A stretch of DNA of 64,000 nucleotides from Acinetobacter towneri DSM 14962 = CIP 107472 (GTDB lineage: Bacteria > Pseudomonadota > Gammaproteobacteria > Pseudomonadales > Moraxellaceae), in assembly GCF_000368785.1 (NCBI RefSeq), contig NZ_KB849695.1, positions 10,072 through 74,071 of the forward strand, read 5' to 3'. Below are positions 58,387-64,000 of the stretch, piece after piece. Every line of letters starts with the position of its first letter. Positions within the stretch are counted from its first letter, which is position 1. The translations under genes were made by a program, and so were the position numbers. Below the pieces are notes generated by a model. That model was given only the letters and a program-made list of their open reading frames with translations. It made no database searches and was not told where the DNA came from.

Positions 58387-59583
58387 TTAGCTTCCTTTAT
58401 TCAACACAAAATACTGTGCAATAGCACGAGCATTTTGGTCTGCCTGCAAAATCAGTTCAATGCTTTCTGCGGCTGAATTTTGTATTTGGTTCAGGGTATG
58501 CTCAACCACTGTCGCGATTTCGGTAAAACGAATTTTTTGCTGCAAGAATGCTGCAACTGCAATTTCGTTTGCTGCGTTTAAAATAGCAGGTGCTAAACCA
58601 CCTTCTTGCATGGCTTGACGTGCCAGACTTAAAGCAGGAAAACGGGTGGTATCGGGTGCTTGAAAATCAAGCTGATGATTGACAAACAAATCTAAAGGCG
58701 GAACATGCGTTTGGATACGCTGCGGCCACGCCAAAGCATGCGCAATTGGCGTACACATATCAGGATTACCCATTTGCGCCAAAGTTGAACCATCCACATA
58801 TTGAACCATGGAATGAATAATACTCTGTGGATGCACCACCACTGTAACAAAGTGTTCTGAAATTGCAAAAAGATGACACGCTTCGATTAATTCCAAACCT
58901 TTGTTCATTAAGGTTGCAGAATCTACCGAAATTTTTTGTCCCATAGACCAATTTGGATGTTTGCAAGCTTGTGCAGGAGTAACGTGTTGCAGTTCTTCTA
59001 GGCTGTGGTTTAAAAATGGGCCGCCCGAAGCAGTCAGTAAAATTTGTGATACACCTAACTTAGGTTGTCCATTCCGCTCAGCCTGTAAATAATGTTCAGG
59101 CAAACATTGGAAAATCGCGTTATGTTCAGAATCTACAGGCAATAGCAAAGCTCCATGTTCACTTGCCGCCTGCATCATGATGTCACCCGACATCACCAAA
59201 GCTTCTTTATTGGCCAATAATACGCGTTTACCCGCTTTAACCGCAGCCAGTGTAGGTAACAAACCTGCCGCACCAACAATGGCTGCCATTACCACATCCA
59301 CTTCAGGATGTTCGGCAACTGCGATTAAACCCGCCTCATCGCTTAAAATTTCAATCCCTGAAATGTGTTGCTGTGCAAGTAACTGCTGCAATTCATCAAC
59401 TTTTGCCGCAGGTACAACCACAATTTTAGGATGATACTGTTTGCATATTTGAACCAGTTCTTGAATTCGGCTATGTGCCGTCACGGCAAAAACTGAATAC
59501 TGCTCAGGATGTTGTTGCAGTACTTTTAGGGTGCTTTGTCCAATTGAACCTGTCACACCCAAGATACAAACAGCTTGTGACAT
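58387..59583 (-). CDS. dxr: 1-deoxy-D-xylulose 5-phosphate reductoisomerase
   Basis: 398 residues; MEP-pathway enzyme for isoprenoids, target of fosmidomycin. Rossmann [26 protein letters not shown] and the metal block [14 protein letters not shown] are intact. It provides precursors for UppS, encoded in the same cluster. Confidence 0.97.
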   Translation of the reverse strand: MSQAVCILGVTGSIGQSTLKVLQQHPEQYSVFAVTAHSRIQELVQICKQYHPKIVVVPAAKVDELQQLLAQQHISGIEILSDEAGLIAVAEHPEVDVVMAAIVGAAGLLPTLAAVKAGKRVLLANKEALVMSGDIMMQAASEHGALLLPVDSEHNAIFQCLPEHYLQAERNGQPKLGVSQILLTASGGPFLNHSLEELQHVTPAQACKHPNWSMGQKISVDSATLMNKGLELIEACHLFAISEHFVTVVVHPQSIIHSMVQYVDGSTLAQMGNPDMCTPIAHALAWPQRIQTHVPPLDLFVNHQLDFQAPDTTRFPALSLARQAMQEGGLAPAILNAANEIAVAAFLQQKIRFTEIATVVEHTLNQIQNSAAESIELILQADQNARAIAQYFVLNKGS

Positions 59584-60408
59584 TTATAAATCTACGCCAA
59601 TAAGTTTTAAAACATACATACCTGCAGCAAAAATTGGAGCTGCTGCAAGTAAAGAATCAATCCGATCTAGCACACCACCATGACCTGGCAAAACTCGCCC
59701 AGAGTCTTTAATACCTGCACGGCGCTTGATCATGGATTCAAACAGATCGCCCAATACTGAGCTAAATACCGTAAATACCGAAAGAATCAAAAATAAAATA
59801 TGTTGTGCCAAAGTTAGGTCCAAATACACCACTTCGACAACAATCACAATTAGCATGGCTGTAAACACACCGCCATATAAGCCTTCTACTGACTTGTTTG
59901 GACTGACATTTGGTGCAAGTTTTTTCTTGCCTAGTTTGCGTCCAACAAAATAAGCACCTGAGTCTGCACCCCAAACCAACAAGAACAAGTACATTAACCA
60001 CCACGGCGAACTATTCCATACGGAAAAAATTGCAGTGACCGCAGCAGAAATTAGAATAAAACCAATAAAACTTAAGCTTGGGTTATACCATGCATCGTAT
60101 TCTGGATAAGACTTGACCCAATAAATACTGAGTAACCATGTCAAAATAGAAGCAGCCCAAAGTAACAAGGCAATATCACTAAAATAAAGTGCCATTGCTG
60201 CCAAAGCGGCAGTCAATACACCAAAGCCCCAAGCCACAGGTTTGAGGACATATTTAGTTTTTCTTGGCATGAGTTTGAACCACTCATAGCCCGCAACCCC
60301 TGCTGCAACAATCATCAGCATAAACATTGGATAGTGCGACTGAGTTGCAAACATACAACTCAACACCACAGCAACCAATACCAATGCGGTAATAATCCGC
60401 TCTAACAT
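59584..60408 (-). CDS. cdsA: CDP-diacylglycerol synthase CdsA
   Basis: 274 residues with about eight membrane helices. The family signature KRRAGIKDSGRVLPGHGGVL and following DRIDSLLAA are present. It makes CDP-diacylglycerol for all phospholipids. The dxr start overlaps the end region without a gap. Confidence 0.96.
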   Translation of the reverse strand: MLERIITALVLVAVVLSCMFATQSHYPMFMLMIVAAGVAGYEWFKLMPRKTKYVLKPVAWGFGVLTAALAAMALYFSDIALLLWAASILTWLLSIYWVKSYPEYDAWYNPSLSFIGFILISAAVTAIFSVWNSSPWWLMYLFLLVWGADSGAYFVGRKLGKKKLAPNVSPNKSVEGLYGGVFTAMLIVIVVEVVYLDLTLAQHILFLILSVFTVFSSVLGDLFESMIKRRAGIKDSGRVLPGHGGVLDRIDSLLAAAPIFAAGMYVLKLIGVDL

Positions 60409-60411
60409 GTA

Positions 60412-61164
60412 TTAATTCTCAATTTTCTCTTGTTGAATTTGCTCAGAAGTTTTACCAAAACGACGTTCGCGACCACCAAATACTGCCAGTGCATCGTCAA
60501 ATTCTTCTATGCTAAATTCAGGCCACAAGGTTTGGGTAAAATACAATTCAGCATACGCAGCTTGCCAAAGTAAAAAGTTGGACAATCTAAAATCGCCACC
60601 TGTACGAATCAACAGATCGACAGGTGGTAGGTCTGCCAGACTGACATATTGACCAAAAAGTTGTGTATCTATTTGTTCAATATCAATTTTATGCGCCACA
60701 ACATCTGCAGCAATTTGTTTTGCAGCTTGTGCCATATCCCACATACCACCATAACTAATGGCAATTGTGAGTGTCATGCTGTTGAAATTAGCAGTCCTTT
60801 GTTCGGCATGCAACATTAACTCACGCAAATGCGGCGACAAACGTGAACGGTCACCAATAAAACGTAAGGCAATATTGAATTTTTCCATGCGTGGTAATTG
60901 CTCATGAATTGTGGTTTCCAGCAATTGCATGAGTAAATCCACTTCAAACTGCGGACGATTCCAGTTTTCACTCGAAAAAGCAAAAACGGTTAAAGCTTGA
61001 ATGTGTTTTTTTCTACAATGTTCAACAATCGGGTCAAGTACATCTTTACCAGAGCGATGTCCTTCCCCTTTTTGCATTTGATTTTTTTTTGCAAAACGAT
61101 TGTTGCCATCCATAATGATGGCAACATGTTTTGGCAAAGACGCGCTGTCTTCCGATGTGGTCAT
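60412..61164 (-). CDS. uppS: Undecaprenyl diphosphate synthase
   Basis: 250 residues; cis-prenyltransferase producing the lipid carrier for peptidoglycan. Conserved IIMDGNNRFAKK (where Asp is catalytic), FAFSSENWNRP and RTGGDFRLSNFLLWQAAY are present. The usual GEHR is replaced by GDFR in the last block, a small oddity. Confidence 0.96.
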   Translation of the reverse strand: MTTSEDSASLPKHVAIIMDGNNRFAKKNQMQKGEGHRSGKDVLDPIVEHCRKKHIQALTVFAFSSENWNRPQFEVDLLMQLLETTIHEQLPRMEKFNIALRFIGDRSRLSPHLRELMLHAEQRTANFNSMTLTIAISYGGMWDMAQAAKQIAADVVAHKIDIEQIDTQLFGQYVSLADLPPVDLLIRTGGDFRLSNFLLWQAAYAELYFTQTLWPEFSIEEFDDALAVFGGRERRFGKTSEQIQQEKIEN

Positions 61165-61167
61165 TGA

Positions 61168-61722
61168 TTAGACCTTCATCAACTCAGCTTCTTTTGCAGC
61201 AAGACGCTTGTCTACTTCTGCAACGTATTTGTCTGTGATTTTTTGGATGTCATCTGCTGCACGGCGCTCATCATCTTCAGAAATTTCTTTTTCTTTCAAT
61301 AATGCTTTGATGTCGCCCAATACATCACGGCGGATGTTACGAATAGCAACTTTGGCATTTTCTGCTTCAGAACGCGCAACTTTTTGCATGTCACGACGAG
61401 TTTCTTCAGTCAATGCTGCAAGCGGTACACGAATTGCATCGGCTGTGATTGGGTTTAGACCCAAATCTGACTCACGAATTGCTTTATCAATTGCAGACAC
61501 CATTGAACGCTCAAATGGCTGAACCAATAAGGTACGTGAATCTTCTACACCAATGTTGGCTACTTGGTTAAGTGGCACATCGGAACCATAGTAAGAAACC
61601 ATCACACCATTTAAAATTGATGGATGTGCACGACCTGTACGTACTTTGGCAAAACCATGTTCTAAAGACTCTAAAGTCTTGCTCATACGTTCTTCGCTGT
61701 CTTTTTTAAGATCGTTAATCAT
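61168..61722 (-). CDS. frr: Ribosome recycling factor
   Basis: 184 residues from the ATG at 61722 with AAGGAAG upstream; an extra 36 bases upstream are open but unneeded. Triple-helix and beta-barrel domain ([14 protein letters not shown]) typical. It splits ribosomes after termination with EF-G. Confidence 0.97.
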   Translation of the reverse strand: MINDLKKDSEERMSKTLESLEHGFAKVRTGRAHPSILNGVMVSYYGSDVPLNQVANIGVEDSRTLLVQPFERSMVSAIDKAIRESDLGLNPITADAIRVPLAALTEETRRDMQKVARSEAENAKVAIRNIRRDVLGDIKALLKEKEISEDDERRAADDIQKITDKYVAEVDKRLAAKEAELMKV

Positions 61723-61810
61723 AAGATCTTCCTTACTGTATTCTAAAATTTGAGTCAAAATATAGGGTTAAATTAGACCGTAGTATAAAGAGCTTTGTGG
61801 CTCACGTACA

Positions 61811-62539
61811 TTAGTTCGTAACGTGAGTACCTTCTTTTTCGCCCATCACTACAGAAAGCAATGCACCTGCTTTATTCATATCAAAAACTTGCAACGGCAC
61901 ATTGTGATCGCGGCATAAGCAGATTGCAGTTAAATCCATAACACCTAATTTTTCATCCAACACCTGGTCAAATGTAAGTGTGTCATATTTCACCGCATCT
62001 TCGTATTTGCTTGGATCTTTGTTATATACGCCATCTACTTTGGTCGCTTTTAAGATCAAGTTAGCTTCGATTTCGATACCACGTAAACATGCTGCTGTAT
62101 CTGTGGTAAAGAATGGATTGCCTGTACCCGCAACGAACACACACACTTCACCTTGAGTCAGGTGACGAATCGCATCACGGCTTGAGTAAGACTCAACCAC
62201 TGTACCAATAGGCAATGCAGACATTAAACGGGTTTTGATGTTACGGCGCACCAAGGCATCACGCATGGCTAAACCGTTCATCACCGTTGCCAACATACCC
62301 ATTTGGTCGCCTGTTACACGGCCGACTAAACCATCTTTTTGTAATTGGCTGCCACGGTATAAGTTACCACCACCGACAACAATACCCACTTGCACACCTA
62401 AACCAACCAAGTGTGCAATTGCCAAAGACATTTGATCGAGCACTTGCGCATCAATCCCCATGTCTTTATTACCCGCAAGTGCCTCACCCGATAGTTTCAA
62501 CAAGATACGTGCATAACGTGGCTTTTTTGAATCTAACAT
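61811..62539 (-). CDS. pyrH: UMP kinase
   Basis: 242 residues from the ATG at 62539, preferred because GGAG lies eight bases before; an ATG six bases earlier is too close. Amino-acid-kinase fold with [20 protein letters not shown] and [20 protein letters not shown] to UDP, regulated by GTP and UTP. It precedes frr, as is near-universal, but here rimO, not tsf, lies upstream. Confidence 0.96.
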   Translation of the reverse strand: MLDSKKPRYARILLKLSGEALAGNKDMGIDAQVLDQMSLAIAHLVGLGVQVGIVVGGGNLYRGSQLQKDGLVGRVTGDQMGMLATVMNGLAMRDALVRRNIKTRLMSALPIGTVVESYSSRDAIRHLTQGEVCVFVAGTGNPFFTTDTAACLRGIEIEANLILKATKVDGVYNKDPSKYEDAVKYDTLTFDQVLDEKLGVMDLTAICLCRDHNVPLQVFDMNKAGALLSVVMGEKEGTHVTN

Positions 62540-62623
62540 TGTCATTACTCCAATTCTAAATTCTAAACTTTAATTTTTTACAATTTGTATGGCTTACAGC
62601 TAGCAATCCAAATCTGCAAAGCA

Positions 62624-63967
62624 TTATGCAGATTTGACCTGAATCAGCTTGGCAAATAAGTCGTATTCATCGGCATCGGTAATTTCAACTTCAAGTAAAT
62701 CACCTGCTTTAATCACGCTCTTGTCAATATCTTCTACAAAGACGTTGCCATCAATTTCTGGCGCATCTGCATAAGAACGTGCCACTGCGACTGGAAATTC
62801 TTCTTCCAAATCATCTACCAACACGGTCATGGTTTGACCCATACGTTTTTGCAGTTTAGCTGCTGAAATTTCTTGCTGAACCTGCATAAAACGCTCATAG
62901 CGTTCTTGCTTGATTTCTTCTGGCACATGATCTGGCAAGTCGTTTGCTGCCGCACCTTCAACAGGTGAATAAGTAAAGCAACCAACACGGTCTAATTGCG
63001 CTTCTTTTAGCCAGTCGAGCAAAATTTGGAAATCTTCTTCTGTTTCGCCTGGAAAACCCACCACAAAGGTTGAACGAATCACCAGCTCAGGGCATTTTTC
63101 ACGCCAAAGTTTTAAACGCTCCAACGTGTTTTCGCTGTGCGCAGGTCGCTTCATCAACTTTAATACTTTCGGGCTGGCATGTTGGAATGGAATATCCAAA
63201 TAAGGTAAAATTTTGCCTTGTGCCATTAAATCAATTACAGCATCCACATGCGGATATGGATAGACATAGTGCAAACGCACCCAAATACCCAATTGCCCTA
63301 AGGCTTCACACATATCATAGAATTTGGTTTTAACAGGCTGACCGTTCCAAAAGTCCAATTTGTATTTGGTATCTACGCCGTAGGCAGAAGTATCTTGAGA
63401 AATTACCAATACTTCTTTTACGCCTGCACGTTTCAGTGCCGCAGCTTCTTCTAATACCGAACCCACAGGACGCGAAACTAAATCGCCACGCATGCTTGGA
63501 ATGATGCAGAAAGTACAGCGATGGTTACAGCCTTCTGAAATTTTAAGATAGGCATAATGTTTAGGCGTCAAACGAATGCCTTGTTCAGGTACCAAATCAA
63601 TAAATGGATTATGTTTTGGTGGCTCAGGAACATATTGATGCACCGCTTCCATCACGTCCTGATAAGCAGCCGCGCCAGTCACTTTTAATACGTTGGGATG
63701 CATTTGACGAATTTTATCTTCATCTTTACCCAAGCAACCTGTCACAATGACACGACCATTGGCATTCATGGCTTCGCCAATCGCGTCTAAGGACTCTTGT
63801 ACTGCAGATTCAATAAAACCACATGTATTGACAACAACTAAGTCAGCACCTTCATAATCAGATGCGACATCATAACCTTCAGTTTTTAACTGAGTTAAAA
63901 TTCGTTCGGAATCTACCAATGCCTTAGGACAACCTAAAGAAACAAAACCGACTTTGGGGGATTTCAT
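62624..63967 (-). CDS. rimO: Ribosomal protein S12 methylthiotransferase RimO
   Basis: 447 residues. N-terminal UPF0004 domain with Cys in [26 protein letters not shown] and VTGCLGKDE, the second cluster set. Radical-SAM cluster [17 protein letters not shown], then TRAM. It adds a methylthio group to Asp88 of S12. It uses two [4Fe-4S] clusters, made by the isc system in this window. Confidence 0.96.
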   Translation of the reverse strand: MKSPKVGFVSLGCPKALVDSERILTQLKTEGYDVASDYEGADLVVVNTCGFIESAVQESLDAIGEAMNANGRVIVTGCLGKDEDKIRQMHPNVLKVTGAAAYQDVMEAVHQYVPEPPKHNPFIDLVPEQGIRLTPKHYAYLKISEGCNHRCTFCIIPSMRGDLVSRPVGSVLEEAAALKRAGVKEVLVISQDTSAYGVDTKYKLDFWNGQPVKTKFYDMCEALGQLGIWVRLHYVYPYPHVDAVIDLMAQGKILPYLDIPFQHASPKVLKLMKRPAHSENTLERLKLWREKCPELVIRSTFVVGFPGETEEDFQILLDWLKEAQLDRVGCFTYSPVEGAAANDLPDHVPEEIKQERYERFMQVQQEISAAKLQKRMGQTMTVLVDDLEEEFPVAVARSYADAPEIDGNVFVEDIDKSVIKAGDLLEVEITDADEYDLFAKLIQVKSA

Positions 63968-64000
63968 AGAATCTGCACTCCACTAGAATGCGCGTATTGT

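Overview
The window is chromosomal DNA of a low-GC gammaproteobacterium, almost certainly an Acinetobacter species. The evidence is an AT-rich composition, Acinetobacter-like protein sequences throughout (FtsY, RecA, Mfd, PyrH, LpxA) and family combinations typical of that genus. I cannot name the species. Nearly everything is core genome. I see no insertion sequence, prophage, integron, CRISPR array, tRNA or rRNA gene.

Layout. 0.2-7.7 kb: a nitroreductase-family protein, FtsY, a secreted pair of M16 peptidases (one with and one without the zinc motif), small membrane or Sel1-like proteins, a DUF2750 protein and a CBS-domain protein. 7.7-15.6 kb (minus strand): a stand-alone TrpB, a vWA (CoxE-like)/MoxR ATPase pair with a small membrane protein and a YcgL protein, RNase D, RecR-YbaB, and MetZ. 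15.7-22.3 kb: a PHA-synthase-like hydrolase, a 3-hydroxyisobutyrate-dehydrogenase-like enzyme, a YARHG-domain protein, a HIT hydrolase, a porin, YidB, and DUF6231 and DUF2797 proteins. 22.3-26.2 kb: PpiD, HU-beta, a phasin and a membrane-anchored SCP2-like protein. 26.2-31.7 kb: the complete isc iron-sulfur assembly operon (iscR-iscS-iscU-iscA-hscB-hscA-fdx) behind a near-consensus type 1 IscR operator that lies over the promoter.

31.8-40.8 kb: a membrane class III nucleotide cyclase, a second HIT protein, Mfd, a protein with two thioredoxin-fold GST_N modules, RraA with an NAD(P)-binding protein, and ribosomal protein S20. 40.9-51.5 kb is the most irregular part. A StcE/TagA-like M66 metalloprotease lipoprotein gene is broken by a homopolymer frameshift and an in-frame TAG. 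A yrfG-type HAD nucleotidase gene has a T-run frameshift, and cpoB (ybgF) is split by a one-base shift. Interspersed are a histidine phosphatase, CysQ, HslR, RecA-RecX and the 4.5S SRP RNA on the minus strand. 51.6-64.0 kb is the envelope biogenesis cluster, all minus strand: rimO, pyrH, frr, uppS, cdsA, dxr, rseP, bamA, skp/ompH, lpxD, fabZ, lpxA. It joins lipid A, outer-membrane-protein assembly, undecaprenyl and phospholipid synthesis in one tightly packed direction.

I do not see a clear undescribed system. The most useful points to re-check are the cluster of single-base lesions at 42.7-51.1 kb (real decay or assembly error), the stand-alone TrpB, the active/inactive M16 pair with a convergent antisense membrane gene, the vWA/MoxR module, and the hairpins between isc genes.
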